Positions 7,447 through 16,271 of a stretch of 64,000 nucleotides of DNA are shown piece by piece. Under the pieces are notes generated by a model that had not been told where the DNA came from, searched no databases, and saw nothing but the letters and a program-made list of their open reading frames with translations. Position numbers and translations under genes: made by a program. This DNA comes from VRUE01 sp963712595 (GTDB lineage: Bacteria > Actinomycetota > Thermoleophilia > Solirubrobacterales > 70-9), in NCBI GenBank assembly GCA_963712595.1, contig CAVQIM010000001.1:930001-994000 (forward strand), read 5' to 3'. Numbering within the stretch: position 1 is the first letter of the stretch; each line of letters begins with the position of its first letter.

Positions 7447-8382
7447 ATGGCTCAACGCTGGGGACTGACGCTGCCGCTGCCGGGGCTGGCGCTCTCTGCG
7501 CATAGGGATCTAGTGCAGCGAGCCGAGGCTGTTGGCTACACGGACTTCTGGAGCGGGGAGACGAACGGACCGGACGGCTTCACGCCGCTGGCTTTGAGCG
7601 CCGCCTGGACCGAGCGGGCGCGACTGGGCACCGGCATCGTCGGCGTCTTCCAGCGCGGCCCGGCCCTACTCGCGCAAGAGGCGGCGGCGCTTGCGGACGC
7701 CTCCGGCGGCCGCTTCGTGCTTGGCATCGGCTCCTCCTCGGACCGGATCGTCGAAGGCTGGAACGGCATTCCCTTCGAGCGGCCTTTGAGCAGGGTGCGC
7801 GAGACCCTCGATTTCCTGCAAACGGCGCTCGCCGGCGAGCGGACGGCGAGCGGTTTCAAGCTGGAAGCGGCGCCGGCGGAACGGGTGCCGATCGTACTGG
7901 CGGCTCTGCGGGGCAAGATGCTCGAGCTGGCGGTGGAGCGCGCCGACGGCGCCTTCACCAACTTCCTCCCGCTCGGCGGCCTGCCCAAGGTGACGGCGCA
8001 GCTCGCGGGCGCCCCCGAGGGCTTCGAGCTGCTCTGCCGCTTCTTCTGCCTGCCGGGCGAGCGGGAGGCGGTGGAGCCCCTGGCCCGTTTCATGTTCTCC
8101 TCCTACATCACGGTCCCCGTCTACGCCGCCTTCTATCGCTGGCTCGGCTACGGCGACGAGATCGATGCGATGGTCGCCGCTTGGGAGTCGGGAGACCGCC
8201 AGGGCGCGGCCGCGGCGGCGCCGTGGGATTTGATCGAGGCGATGTTCGTCTTCGGCTCACCTGAGCAGATGGTCGAGCGAATCGGCGCCTTCGTCGAGGG
8301 CGGCGTGACGCTGCCGATCCTGACGCCGATCACCACGCCCGACAAGCTCGGCGAGCTGATCGAGTCACTGGCGCCGGCCTAG
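7447..8382 (+). CDS. LLM class flavin (F420)-dependent oxidoreductase
   Basis: 311 aa luciferase-like monooxygenase fold (TIM barrel). The N-terminal strand MAQRWGLTLPLP and the GGRFVLGIGSSSDRIVEGW segment are typical of actinobacterial LLM enzymes that use F420 or FMN; the cofactor and substrate are inferred, not visible. The ATG at 7447 begins directly at the first beta strand. The last 4 nt overlap the 3' end of the convergent winged-helix paralog B. Confidence 0.85.
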   Translation: MAQRWGLTLPLPGLALSAHRDLVQRAEAVGYTDFWSGETNGPDGFTPLALSAAWTERARLGTGIVGVFQRGPALLAQEAAALADASGGRFVLGIGSSSDRIVEGWNGIPFERPLSRVRETLDFLQTALAGERTASGFKLEAAPAERVPIVLAALRGKMLELAVERADGAFTNFLPLGGLPKVTAQLAGAPEGFELLCRFFCLPGEREAVEPLARFMFSSYITVPVYAAFYRWLGYGDEIDAMVAAWESGDRQGAAAAAPWDLIEAMFVFGSPEQMVERIGAFVEGGVTLPILTPITTPDKLGELIESLAPA

Positions 8383-9407
8383 GAGAAGACTCGCCCGACC
8401 GGCGAGCCGAGCGCTTGGCGAATGCCCCCGATCAGGGCGAAGGCAAGCTCGGGATCCGCGCCCCCGCAGGAAACGGTTGCGGCCGCGTCGTCGGCGACCG
8501 TGTCGAGCCACCCCTCGGCGCTGCCGAGAGCCCATGTCTCCGGGCCGTCGAGGAGGCGGGTCGAGCAGGAGACGACACGGCCCTCGCGCACCTCCACCCG
8601 TACGCCCGCCACCCGAGAGCGAGCGCTGCCGTTCGTCCTCTCACCGGTGTCGACGGCAAGGGTGCAGGGCCCCTCGGCCTGCTCCGACAAGACCACCCGG
8701 GGGAGCGTCAGCAGGAACGCGGACTCGACCTCCACCCAAGTTATCGGCGCCGCGACCCCGCGCAGGTGCCTGTGCTCGCAGCGGGCCGCCAGCGCAAGCG
8801 GTAGAACGGCCTCGCGCAGCCAGTCGGTCACGCCGTAAGCGTGAGTCAATCCTTCAGCGGGACGGCGCTCCACCTGCCCCGTGACCCGCATCGCCGCCAG
8901 CCGGCGCCAGAGCGTCGGGTAGCTGACGCCGGCGATCAACCCATCCAGCTCGGCGAGCGTGATCGGGCCGGTTGCCAGGGCGCGAACCATCATCGTGTCC
9001 CAGCCGCCGGCGAGCGCGCCGACAGCCGCCTTTGCGGCTCCGCTGCCGAGTCCAAGCGGTTCGCCGGGAGCATTTGCGAGCCAGGCGTCGATCGCATCGG
9101 CCACGACCAGGAGCTCGTCGCCAAGCGGGGTGAGGGCGTGGTCGACCGAGTTGGCCCTGTCCGCGCTGCGGCTTAACCCAACCGCCCCGATCCTTGCCAG
9201 ACCATCCAGATTGCCTCGCAAGGTAGACGGCGGAGGCCAACCGACCAGCTCGTGCAGCTCGCCACGCTGGCATGGCCCGTCGGCGAGAGCACGTAGGACG
9301 AGGCCGTTGATCGGGGCGGAGAAAAGCGAGAGCACCTGCGTGCCGGCGCGCCTCCGTGAGCCTTCTCCCGCACCGAGTGGACGCACCAGACCTCCAAACC
9401 CTGCCAA
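8379..9407 (-). CDS. Tandem winged-helix regulator (paralog B)
   Basis: 342 aa with the same architecture as 5159-6085. Winged-helix unit 1 (VLSLFSAPINGLVLRALADG to LTPLGDELLVVADAIDAWL) and unit 2 (DTMMVRALATGPITLAELDG to YGVTDWLREAVLPL) are each followed by an HALTPLG- or AYGVTDWL-type wing. The C-terminal alpha/beta domain ends in GSAEGWLDTVADD. The conserved WL(D/R) elements and the repeat of the D-A-W-L motif suggest an internal duplication that predates the paralog split. It probably autoregulates through the inverted repeat at 9436-9451. Ligand unknown. Confidence 0.75.
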   Translation of the reverse strand: MAGFGGLVRPLGAGEGSRRRAGTQVLSLFSAPINGLVLRALADGPCQRGELHELVGWPPPSTLRGNLDGLARIGAVGLSRSADRANSVDHALTPLGDELLVVADAIDAWLANAPGEPLGLGSGAAKAAVGALAGGWDTMMVRALATGPITLAELDGLIAGVSYPTLWRRLAAMRVTGQVERRPAEGLTHAYGVTDWLREAVLPLALAARCEHRHLRGVAAPITWVEVESAFLLTLPRVVLSEQAEGPCTLAVDTGERTNGSARSRVAGVRVEVREGRVVSCSTRLLDGPETWALGSAEGWLDTVADDAAATVSCGGADPELAFALIGGIRQALGSPVGRVFS

Positions 9408-9435
9408 TCAATAAAGTTCGAGTGCGTTTTATATC

Positions 9436-9451
9436 AGAACGATTTAGTTCT
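9436..9451. promoter_or_regulatory. Inverted repeat upstream of winged-helix paralog B
   Basis: AGAAC (9436-9440) and GTTCT (9447-9451) are perfect half-sites separated by 6 nt in an AT-rich stretch between the paralog B start and the egtD stop. The minus-strand half-site ATCGTTCT is shared with the region upstream of paralog A. Confidence 0.45.
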
Positions 9452-9460
9452 TTCCAAAAC

Positions 9461-10447
9461 CTATAGCGCCCGTGCCAGGCTGAGTGCGTAGTCGCCGTCG
9501 CGATCGGTGAACCAGCCGCTCATCGCCAGACCGGCGCCGTCGTAGACCTCCTGCAGCCGCTCGCGCGTGAACTTGGCGGAGATCTCCGTCCGCATCTCCT
9601 CTCCGGGGGCGAAATCGACCTCCATGTCGAGCCCCTCGACCCGGATCGTCTGCGCTGCGAGGGAACGCAGGCGGATGTCCATGCGGGCGTTCTCGGCGTC
9701 GTAGCGAGCGACGTGCTCGAAGGCATCGAGGTCGAAGTCGGCATCCAGCTCGCGGTTGAGCACCCGCAGGACGTTCTTGTTGAACTCGGCGGTGACGCCG
9801 CTGGCGTCGTCGTATGCCGCCTCGAGGCGATCGCGCTCCTTGACCAGGTCGGTGCCGAGCAGCAGGCAGTCGTCAGGCCCGAGCAAGGCTCCGAGCCGAG
9901 CCAGGAACTCGCCCCGGGCCGCCGGATAGAGGTTGCCGATCGTCCCGCCGAGGAAGGCAACCAAGCGACCTCCGCCGCCGTTCGGGATTCGCTCGAGGTG
10001 GTGCTCGAAATCGCAGACGAGCCCGCGGATGGCGAGGCCCGGGTACTCGTCGACCAGCTGCTCTGCAGTCTCGTGCGTGATCTCCTCGGAGATGTCGACC
10101 GGGACGTAGGTCTCGAGGCAGCCGGCATCGCGCATCGCGCTGAGCAGATGCCGGGTCTTCGAGGCCGAGCCCGAGCCGAGCTCGACCAGGGTCCGCGGTT
10201 CGCCGGCACCGGCGACGATCTCAGCGGCGCGTTCGGCGAGAATCGAGCGCTCGGCCCGGGTCGGGTAGTACTCGGGCAGCTCGGTGATCTGCTCGAAGAG
10301 CTGGGAACCGCGCTCGTCGTAGAAGTACTTCGGCGCCAGCTCCTTCGGCTCGGTCGAGAGCCCGCCGCGGACGTCACGGCGCATCGTCGCGGCCCCGTCG
10401 GCGTCGAGGTGAACCTCGATCTCGATCTGTGGCTCGGTCGTGGTCAC
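9461..10447 (-). CDS. egtD: L-histidine N-alpha-methyltransferase EgtD
   Basis: 328 aa. It trimethylates histidine to hercynine with S-adenosylmethionine, the first step of ergothioneine synthesis. The DUF2260-type fold is recognised by the N-terminal PKYFYDERGSQLFEQITELP, the SAM-binding loop VELGSGSASKTRHLL and the FLGGTIGNLYP segment. The start is a GTG at 10447 that overlaps the egtB stop by 4 nt (GTGA), so the pair is translationally coupled. The frame remains open upstream but is only the shadow of egtB. No egtA, egtC or egtE is nearby. Confidence 0.94.
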   Translation of the reverse strand: MTTTEPQIEIEVHLDADGAATMRRDVRGGLSTEPKELAPKYFYDERGSQLFEQITELPEYYPTRAERSILAERAAEIVAGAGEPRTLVELGSGSASKTRHLLSAMRDAGCLETYVPVDISEEITHETAEQLVDEYPGLAIRGLVCDFEHHLERIPNGGGGRLVAFLGGTIGNLYPAARGEFLARLGALLGPDDCLLLGTDLVKERDRLEAAYDDASGVTAEFNKNVLRVLNRELDADFDLDAFEHVARYDAENARMDIRLRSLAAQTIRVEGLDMEVDFAPGEEMRTEISAKFTRERLQEVYDGAGLAMSGWFTDRDGDYALSLARAL

Positions 10448-11556
10448 AGGCTTCTCGCGCAGCGGATGCCGGCGAAGATCTGGCGGCGCTGAGGCAGGTC
10501 CCAGTTGCGGAAGCTGGGTCGGATGACGCTGCGATGAGTCGCCCAGGAACCGCCCCGCAGCACCTTGTAAGTATCGCCGAAGAAGGCCTGCGAGTACTCC
10601 GGGTAGGGGAATGCCTCGAAGCCCTGGTAGGCGAGGAAGTCCGAGCTGGTCCACTCCCAGGCACAGTCGGTCAGCTCCAGGTCGGGGCGAGCCGCCTCCC
10701 ACTCCTGCTCGGTCGGCAGCCGCTTGCCCGCCCAGCGGGCGAAGGCATCGGCCTCGTGCCAGGAGACATGGAGGACGGGGTGGGCTGGATCGACCGGGTC
10801 GCGACTCCCCATTGCAGTCCGCACCCACCCCTCACCGCCGTCGCGCTCCCAGTACAGCGGAGCCCCGGCGCCGGTCTCCTCCATGAACTGGATATACGCG
10901 GCGTTGGAGACCGGGGTTCGATCGATCTCGAAGGCAGCCAGCTCGACGGCATGGCGAGAACGCTCGTTGTCGTAGGCGAAGCCACGCGCGGGGGCGCCGA
11001 TCACGTGCTCCCCGCCGGGCACGGCGATCATCGCGGGCCCGTTCTGAGGGGCCTCCCGCAGCCGGCCGGCGTAAGCGCGTGGCAGCTCGTACCCATCCAC
11101 CAGCTGCAGCAGCTGCAGCATCGTCTCGTTGTGCTGGTGCTCGTGGGCGAGCAGCATCTCGTAGACGAAGCCTCCCCGGAGCAGGGGATTCTCGGCATCG
11201 GGGTCGACCTCGACCTCGCCCAGGACCTCGAGCGTGCGCTCGCGCACCTCGGCCAGGTAGGAGCGCAGCTCGGCGTCGCGCAGGATCGGCAGCTCGCCGC
11301 GGGTCTTGCGCGGGTTCTCGATCGCGTCGTAGAAGCGGCCGAGCTCGCCGTGGAGTGGCTCGCGGCCGCCGATCGTCTGCACCAACCAGAGCTCCTCGAA
11401 GTTGGCGATGTGACCGAGGTCCCAGGCCAGAGGGCTGAGGATCGGCGAGTAGACATGGTTGAGCTGCTCGTCGTCGAGCGGTTCGATCAGCTCCAGAGTG
11501 CACCGCCGCGCCTCGGCGAGACGTTCCGCGATCGCTTCCTTGGAGCTTGGCGTCAC
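10444..11556 (-). CDS. egtB: Ergothioneine sulfoxide synthase EgtB
   Basis: 370 aa non-heme iron enzyme. It joins hercynine to a thiol donor (gamma-glutamylcysteine or cysteine) with O2. The DinB-like N-terminal domain carries the iron motif HX3HXE as HEHQHNE. The C-terminal FGE-sulfatase-like domain includes GGEHVIGAP, WEWTSSDF and VLRGGSWATH. It is upstream of, and coupled to, egtD. With no gamma-glutamylcysteine ligase or EgtC amidohydrolase next to it, the sulfur donor cannot be predicted. It diverges from the SDR at 11629. Confidence 0.94.
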   Translation of the reverse strand: MTPSSKEAIAERLAEARRCTLELIEPLDDEQLNHVYSPILSPLAWDLGHIANFEELWLVQTIGGREPLHGELGRFYDAIENPRKTRGELPILRDAELRSYLAEVRERTLEVLGEVEVDPDAENPLLRGGFVYEMLLAHEHQHNETMLQLLQLVDGYELPRAYAGRLREAPQNGPAMIAVPGGEHVIGAPARGFAYDNERSRHAVELAAFEIDRTPVSNAAYIQFMEETGAGAPLYWERDGGEGWVRTAMGSRDPVDPAHPVLHVSWHEADAFARWAGKRLPTEQEWEAARPDLELTDCAWEWTSSDFLAYQGFEAFPYPEYSQAFFGDTYKVLRGGSWATHRSVIRPSFRNWDLPQRRQIFAGIRCARSL

Positions 11557-11628
11557 CTCGGTGGCGATCCGAAAACCCTAGCGAGGTCGGCTTCTCGGGG
11601 TGTGAACTGGGCTGTAGGGTGGCGCCTC

Positions 11629-12396
11629 GTGGACGTCGAGGGCAAGAGCGCGCTGATCATGGGCGGAGCTTCCGGGCTCGGAGAGGCGACAGCGCGGGCG
11701 CTGGTCGGGGCGGGGGCGACCGTCACGATCGCCGATCTCAACACGGAGAAGGGCGAAGCGCTGGCGGCGGACCTGGGATCTGCCGCGAGCTTCCTTTCCG
11801 CCGACGTCACCGACGAGGCGGCGGTCTCGGCCGCCGCCGAGCGGGCGGCATCGGCCCCCGGAGGCCTGCGCATCTCGGTCTGCTGCGCTGGCATTGGCTG
11901 GGCCGAGCGTGTCGCCCACAAGCGCGGCCCCCACAACCTCGAATTCTTCTCCAACGTGGTCAAGGTCAACCTGATCGGGACCTTCAACGTGCTGCGCTTG
12001 GCGGCGGCGTCGATGAGCGAGAACGAGCCGGACGCCGAGGGCGAGCGCGGCGTCTGCGTCAACACCGCCTCGATCGCCGCCTTCGACGGCCAGATCGGCC
12101 AGGTCGCCTACGCGGCCTCGAAGGGCGGCATCGTCGGCCTGACGCTGCCCGCGGCGCGCGACATGGCCTCGCGCGGAGTGCGCGTGGTGACGATCGCCCC
12201 CGGCCTCTTCGACACGCCGCTGTTGGCGGCGCTACCCGAGGACGCCCGCGAGGCGCTCGGCGCCGGCATCCCCTTCCCCTCCCGCCTCGGCCGTCCCGAG
12301 GAGTACGCCCGCCTCGTCTCGCAGATCGTCGCCAACCCGATGCTGAACGGCGAGACGATCCGCCTCGACGGTGCCCTGCGGATGCCGCCGAAGTAG
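11629..12396 (+). CDS. SDR family oxidoreductase (3-hydroxyacyl-CoA dehydrogenase-like)
   Basis: 255 aa Rossmann-fold dehydrogenase. The cofactor motif is GGASGLGEA near the N-terminus, the catalytic pair is YAASKGG, and the Ser lies in NTASIAAFDG. The body resembles type-2 (HSD17B10-like) 3-hydroxyacyl-CoA dehydrogenases, including the ERGVCVNTASIAAFDGQIGQ segment and the FPSRLGRPEEYA ending. The start is a GTG (11629) placed at the usual VDVEGKSALIMGG beginning; the long open frame upstream is antisense to egtB. Probably acts in fatty or branched-chain acyl-CoA oxidation. Confidence 0.88.
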   Translation: MDVEGKSALIMGGASGLGEATARALVGAGATVTIADLNTEKGEALAADLGSAASFLSADVTDEAAVSAAAERAASAPGGLRISVCCAGIGWAERVAHKRGPHNLEFFSNVVKVNLIGTFNVLRLAAASMSENEPDAEGERGVCVNTASIAAFDGQIGQVAYAASKGGIVGLTLPAARDMASRGVRVVTIAPGLFDTPLLAALPEDAREALGAGIPFPSRLGRPEEYARLVSQIVANPMLNGETIRLDGALRMPPK

Positions 12397-12407
12397 TCGG
12401 CGTTTCC

Positions 12408-13331
12408 TCAGTCGGTGCCGTCCGCCTCGGGATCGCGCCAGACGTGCTTGCGCCAGGGCGGGTGGACCGTGAAGCGGGCGCGGGTCGTCGCGGCGATCGG
12501 CTCGAGTGGGACGAGGTGCACGCGGCGCCCGGGGGTCATGCGGTCGGCACGCGGGATGCCGTCGGCGTTGCCGGCGTGACTGCCACCCGAGACCAGGAGG
12601 GCGTGCGTCTCCTTGCCCCAGCCATTGTGCGGCCGGGCGCCGAGCGCCTCGGCGACGCTGTTGAGTGGGCCGATCCCCGCGTCAGAGCCCCAGTTGTCGG
12701 CCCCCTGCTCGTGGTTGTAGCCGCCGTGCGAGGAGGCGCGCTCGGCGCTGGTGCCATCGGCGCCGATGCGGATCTGGACGCTTTCCCAGTCGTCGTGGTG
12801 GTAGCCGAGGCCGCCGACCACCGGAACCTCGCGCAGCGTCGCCGAATCCGCGTAGTAGAGCCAGTACTGGATGTAGAGGTTGCCAGCGCGCGCACCGGCG
12901 CATTCGGCGTCCTCGGGCCGCGAGTCGACTGCCGCCCCGGGGCGGCAGTCGACGACGTGGACGAAGGCCGTGACCGGCAGTCCGGCATCGGAGCGCTGCA
13001 CTAGCCCCCGCTCGGTGCCGTCACCACACGCGGCGCGCCGGCAACGCCGGAAATCGACCGGCAGGGCGCGGGAGCCGCGCTCGAAGAAGACCTCCGGCAT
13101 GTGCTCGCGGGCGAGCTTGCCAACCTCGGTTCCGTAGGCGGCTATCAACACCGGCTCGTCGCCGCACCCGTCGGCCATCGAGGCAGCGCAGAGGATCCGC
13201 GAGGCGATCGCCCGCGCCAGCTCCACGCCGGGCAGCCGAGTGCCGATGGCGACCAATCCGACCAAGATCAGCGCGACGACCGAGACCAAGCCGACCCACT
13301 CGACGGTTCCCTGCCCCCGCTCATGGCGCAT
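12408..13331 (-). CDS. Prepilin-like N-terminus joined to a Vps62-like domain
   Basis: 307 aa. Residues 1-30 (RHERGQGTVEWVGLVSVVAL) look like the class III prepilin/TadE-type signal: basic start, G-Q-G-T-V-E and then a hydrophobic helix. The rest is a secreted-looking domain with six or more cysteines and the segments YIQYWLYYADS, GYHHDDWESVQIRIG and SSHGGYNHEQGADN. These resemble the Vps62-like (DUF946) family. Function unknown. A pilus-assembly or Flp-type export route is inferred from the signal only. It lies downstream of pntB, separated by a hairpin. Confidence 0.6.
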   Translation of the reverse strand: MRHERGQGTVEWVGLVSVVALILVGLVAIGTRLPGVELARAIASRILCAASMADGCGDEPVLIAAYGTEVGKLAREHMPEVFFERGSRALPVDFRRCRRAACGDGTERGLVQRSDAGLPVTAFVHVVDCRPGAAVDSRPEDAECAGARAGNLYIQYWLYYADSATLREVPVVGGLGYHHDDWESVQIRIGADGTSAERASSHGGYNHEQGADNWGSDAGIGPLNSVAEALGARPHNGWGKETHALLVSGGSHAGNADGIPRADRMTPGRRVHLVPLEPIAATTRARFTVHPPWRKHVWRDPEADGTD

Positions 13332-13372
13332 CGCCCGACGCTAGGGGCGCCGTCGCTACAGGTGTGTGTCAA

Positions 13373-13390
13373 GCGCGCCGAAAGGCGCGC
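13373..13390 (-). terminator. Hairpin after the pnt operon
   Basis: GCGCGCC (13373-13379), tetraloop GAAA, GGCGCGC (13384-13390): a perfect 7-bp GC stem 8 nt beyond the pntB stop and upstream of the next minus-strand gene. It probably terminates the transhydrogenase operon, although no T-run follows. Confidence 0.6.
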
Positions 13391-13397
13391 GAAGCGA

Positions 13398-14816
13398 CTA
13401 CAGGTTCTGAATCTCGGCCGCGATGTCGGCCGCGGCCTGCTTGGCGTCGGCGAAGAGCATCGAGGTGTTCGGTTCGTAGAAGAGGTCGTTGTCGATGCCG
13501 GCGAAGCCGGGGCTGAGCGAGCGCTTGATCACGATCACCTGCTGGGCCTGGTCGACTTCGATGATCGGCATGCCGGCAATCGGGCTGTCCGGATCGTTCT
13601 TGGCCGCAGGATTGGTGACGTCGTTGGCCCCGACGATCACCGCAACGTCGGTGCGCGGCATCTCGGGGTTGATCTCCTCCATCTCCTTCAGCTGCTCGTA
13701 GGGCACGTCGGCCTCGGCGAGGAGAACGTTCATGTGTCCCGGCATGCGGCCTGCAACGGGATGGATCGCGTAGTTGACGGTGACGCCGCGCTTCTCCAGC
13801 TCGTCGCCGACCTCCTTGATCGCGTGCTGAGCCTGGGCCACGGCGAGGCCGTAGCCGGGCACGATCACGACGCTGTCGGCGTAGGCGAGCTTGATCGCAG
13901 CGTCCTGGGCGCCAATCGAAGTGTGCGGGCGTTCCTCTCCCCCGCCCGCTGGCCCACCCGATGGCGCGCCGCCGAAGCCGGCGAAGAGGACGTTGGCGAC
14001 CGAGCGGTTCATCGCCGTCGCCATCTCCATCGTCAGGATCGTTCCCGAGGAGCCGACCAGGGTGCCGGCGACGATCAGGGCGACGTTGTCGAGAGCGAAG
14101 CCGGCGGCGGCGGCGGAGAGGCCGGTGAAGGCGTTGAGCAGCGAGATCACGACCGGCATGTCGGCGCCGCCGATCGGCAGCACGACGAGGTTGCCGAGCA
14201 GGCCGGCGGCGATCAGGATCGCGATGAAGATCGCCTGGTTGGGATCGTCGTTGTTAACCGCGATGTTGACGCAAGCGGCGACGATCCCGATCAGCAGGAC
14301 GACGTTGATCACCTGCTGCCCCGGCACGGCCAGCGGCCGGGTCGGGATCAGGTCCTGGAGCTTGGCGAAGGCGATGTTCGAGCCCCAGAAGGAGACCGAG
14401 CCGACGACGGCGGCGAAGAGGACCGGGATCAGGGTGTCGAGTGGGATCTCCTCGCCGAGCGAGATGCCGTGGCGGATCTCAGACCAGGCGATCAGGGCGA
14501 CGGCGCCGCCGCCGACGCCGTTGTAGAGGGCGACCATCTGCGGCATCTCGGTCATCTGCACGCGGATCGAGGCGATTACCCCGACAGCGGTGCCGACTCC
14601 CAGGCCGAGGGCGATCAAGCCCCAGTTGCCGATCCCGTCGAGCATCAGCGTGGTGACGACGGCGACCGCCATGCCGACGGCGGCGACCAGGTTGCCCTGC
14701 TTGGCCGTGGTCGGGTGGGTGCCGCGCCGCACGCCGATGATGAAGAGCGAGAAGGCGACGATGTAGAGCGCGGTGGCGGCGTCGCCGCCCGGCTTGAAGA
14801 CGGCCTCGAGGATCAC
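13398..14816 (-). CDS. pntB: NAD(P) transhydrogenase subunit beta
   Basis: 472 aa. Residues 1-280 hold about eight membrane helices of domain II. The rest is the NADP(H)-binding domain III, with VIVPGYGLAVAQAQHAI, GRMPGHMNVLLAEADVPYEQ and NDVTNPAAKNDP. With PntA1 and PntA2 it couples hydride transfer between NAD(H) and NADP(H) to proton translocation at the membrane. The start overlaps the pntA2 stop by 4 nt. It is the last gene of the operon. Confidence 0.96.
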   Translation of the reverse strand: MILEAVFKPGGDAATALYIVAFSLFIIGVRRGTHPTTAKQGNLVAAVGMAVAVVTTLMLDGIGNWGLIALGLGVGTAVGVIASIRVQMTEMPQMVALYNGVGGGAVALIAWSEIRHGISLGEEIPLDTLIPVLFAAVVGSVSFWGSNIAFAKLQDLIPTRPLAVPGQQVINVVLLIGIVAACVNIAVNNDDPNQAIFIAILIAAGLLGNLVVLPIGGADMPVVISLLNAFTGLSAAAAGFALDNVALIVAGTLVGSSGTILTMEMATAMNRSVANVLFAGFGGAPSGGPAGGGEERPHTSIGAQDAAIKLAYADSVVIVPGYGLAVAQAQHAIKEVGDELEKRGVTVNYAIHPVAGRMPGHMNVLLAEADVPYEQLKEMEEINPEMPRTDVAVIVGANDVTNPAAKNDPDSPIAGMPIIEVDQAQQVIVIKRSLSPGFAGIDNDLFYEPNTSMLFADAKQAAADIAAEIQNL

Positions 14817-15133
14817 GAGCTGCCTCCGCCCTTGCCGTCAGCCTCGGCCTTGGGCTTCGGCTTTTTCGAGAACATGCCGAGCATGCGGTCGGTGACCATG
14901 AAGCCGCCGACGATGTTGATCGCACCGAAGGCGATCGCGATCGTGCCGATGATGTACTCGAGCGGGTCGTTGGCGTAGCCGACGACGATCAGGCCGCCGA
15001 GCATGACGATGCCGTGGATCGCATTGGTCTGCGACATCAGCGGCGTGTGCAGGGTGGTCGGCACCTTCGAGATCACCTCGAAGCCGACGAAGGCGGCAAG
15101 CACGAAGATCGTGATCTCGGTCATCAAGCTCAT
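14813..15133 (-). CDS. pntA2: NAD(P) transhydrogenase subunit alpha part 2
   Basis: 106 aa membrane subunit with three hydrophobic helices (FVLAAFVGFEVISKVP, IHGIVMLGGLIVVGYA, IIGTIAIAFGAINIVGGF) and a short Lys/Gly-rich tail. It corresponds to the separate membrane part of subunit alpha found in three-subunit transhydrogenases, as in Rhodospirillum rubrum. It begins 2 nt after the pntA1 stop and overlaps pntB by 4 nt. Confidence 0.94.
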   Translation of the reverse strand: MSLMTEITIFVLAAFVGFEVISKVPTTLHTPLMSQTNAIHGIVMLGGLIVVGYANDPLEYIIGTIAIAFGAINIVGGFMVTDRMLGMFSKKPKPKAEADGKGGGSS

Positions 15134-15135
15134 GG

Positions 15136-16254
15136 CTACTTAGCCGCTCTCTCGTTCTTGATCTCGCCGCCGTGGGTGATGCAGGCGGCGGCGATGATGT
15201 CGTCCTCGAAGTCGAGGTTGAGCTCGCCCTCCTCGCCGACCAGCAGCCCGAGCAGGTTCTCGAGGTTCTTGGCGTAGAGCTGGGAGGCCGGCGCCGGCAT
15301 CTCGGAGGCTAGGTTGCGCGGTCCGATCACCTTGACCCCGCCCTCGACCACGGTCTGCCCGGCCTCGGTCAGCTCGCAGTTGCCGCCGGTCTCCGCGGCA
15401 AGGTCGACGATCACCGCACCGGGCGCCATTCCGCGCACCGCCTCCGCGGTAATCAGCAGCGGAGCCGGGCGACCCGGGATCGCGGCCGTGGTGATGATGA
15501 TGTCCTGTTTGGCGGCGTTCTCGCCAAGCGCATCGCGCACCTGCGCGTTCTCCTCGTCCGTGAGCGGGCGCGCGTAACCGCCCTCTCCCTCGGCGTCGGG
15601 GATGAAGTCCAGTTCAAGCGGGCGACCGCCGAGCGAAGCGATCTGCTCCCAGGCGGCGCGGCGGATGTCGAAGCCGGTGACGATCGCACCCAGGCGCTTG
15701 GCGGTGGCGACCGCCTGCAGGCCGGCGACGCCGGCGCCGAGGACGAGGACCTTGGCCGGCGGCACCGTGCCGGCGGCGGTGGTCATCATGCCGAAGAAGC
15801 GACCCGACTCGCGGGCGCCGATCAAGGTGGCGGCGTAGCCTGCCGCGGCCGCCTGCGAGGAGAGCGCGTCCATCGCCTGCGCCCGCGTCGTCCGCGGGAT
15901 CGCCTCCATCGCGAAGCTGGTGACGCCGGCCTGTGCCAGCGCCTTGTTGGTCTCGGCCGAAGTCCACGGCGAGAGGTGCCCGATCAGCAGCTGGTTGGAG
16001 TTGAGGCGACCGATCTCGGCGGCGGAAGGGGCGACGACGCGAAGGACGACGTCGGCGCCCCACGCAACGTCGGCCTCGACGACGTCGGCGCCAGCCTCGG
16101 CGTACTGGGAGTCGGGATGGCCGGCGGCATCGCCGGCGCCGGACTCGACCAGGACCTCGATCTTCTCGTTGCCCTTCAGCGACTTGACAACGTCAGGGAC
16201 TAGCGCGACCCGGCGCTCCCCCTCGGCGGTCTCTTTCGGCACTCCGATCTTCAT
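15136..16254 (-). CDS. pntA1: NAD(P) transhydrogenase subunit alpha part 1
   Basis: 372 aa soluble, peripheral NAD(H)-binding domain I. It resembles alanine dehydrogenase: it starts with MKIGVPKETAEGERRVALVP and has the dinucleotide fold at VLVLGAGVAGLQAVATAKRL. It is the first gene of the pntA1-pntA2-pntB operon. The split of alpha into two polypeptides is normal for actinobacteria. No fused PntA transmembrane segment is present at its C-terminus. Confidence 0.95.
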   Translation of the reverse strand: MKIGVPKETAEGERRVALVPDVVKSLKGNEKIEVLVESGAGDAAGHPDSQYAEAGADVVEADVAWGADVVLRVVAPSAAEIGRLNSNQLLIGHLSPWTSAETNKALAQAGVTSFAMEAIPRTTRAQAMDALSSQAAAAGYAATLIGARESGRFFGMMTTAAGTVPPAKVLVLGAGVAGLQAVATAKRLGAIVTGFDIRRAAWEQIASLGGRPLELDFIPDAEGEGGYARPLTDEENAQVRDALGENAAKQDIIITTAAIPGRPAPLLITAEAVRGMAPGAVIVDLAAETGGNCELTEAGQTVVEGGVKVIGPRNLASEMPAPASQLYAKNLENLLGLLVGEEGELNLDFEDDIIAAACITHGGEIKNERAAK

Positions 16255-16271
16255 CGACGCGGCCGGGGAGA

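Noticed and set aside
10429..11628. Plus-strand N-terminal extension of the SDR
   Set aside because: It is antisense to egtB and part of egtD and has no SDR similarity; the dehydrogenase begins at the GTG at 11629.
13373..13390. The GC hairpin after pntB as a possible riboswitch part
   Set aside because: It is a simple 7-bp stem with a tetraloop right after a stop codon; a terminator is the plainer reading.
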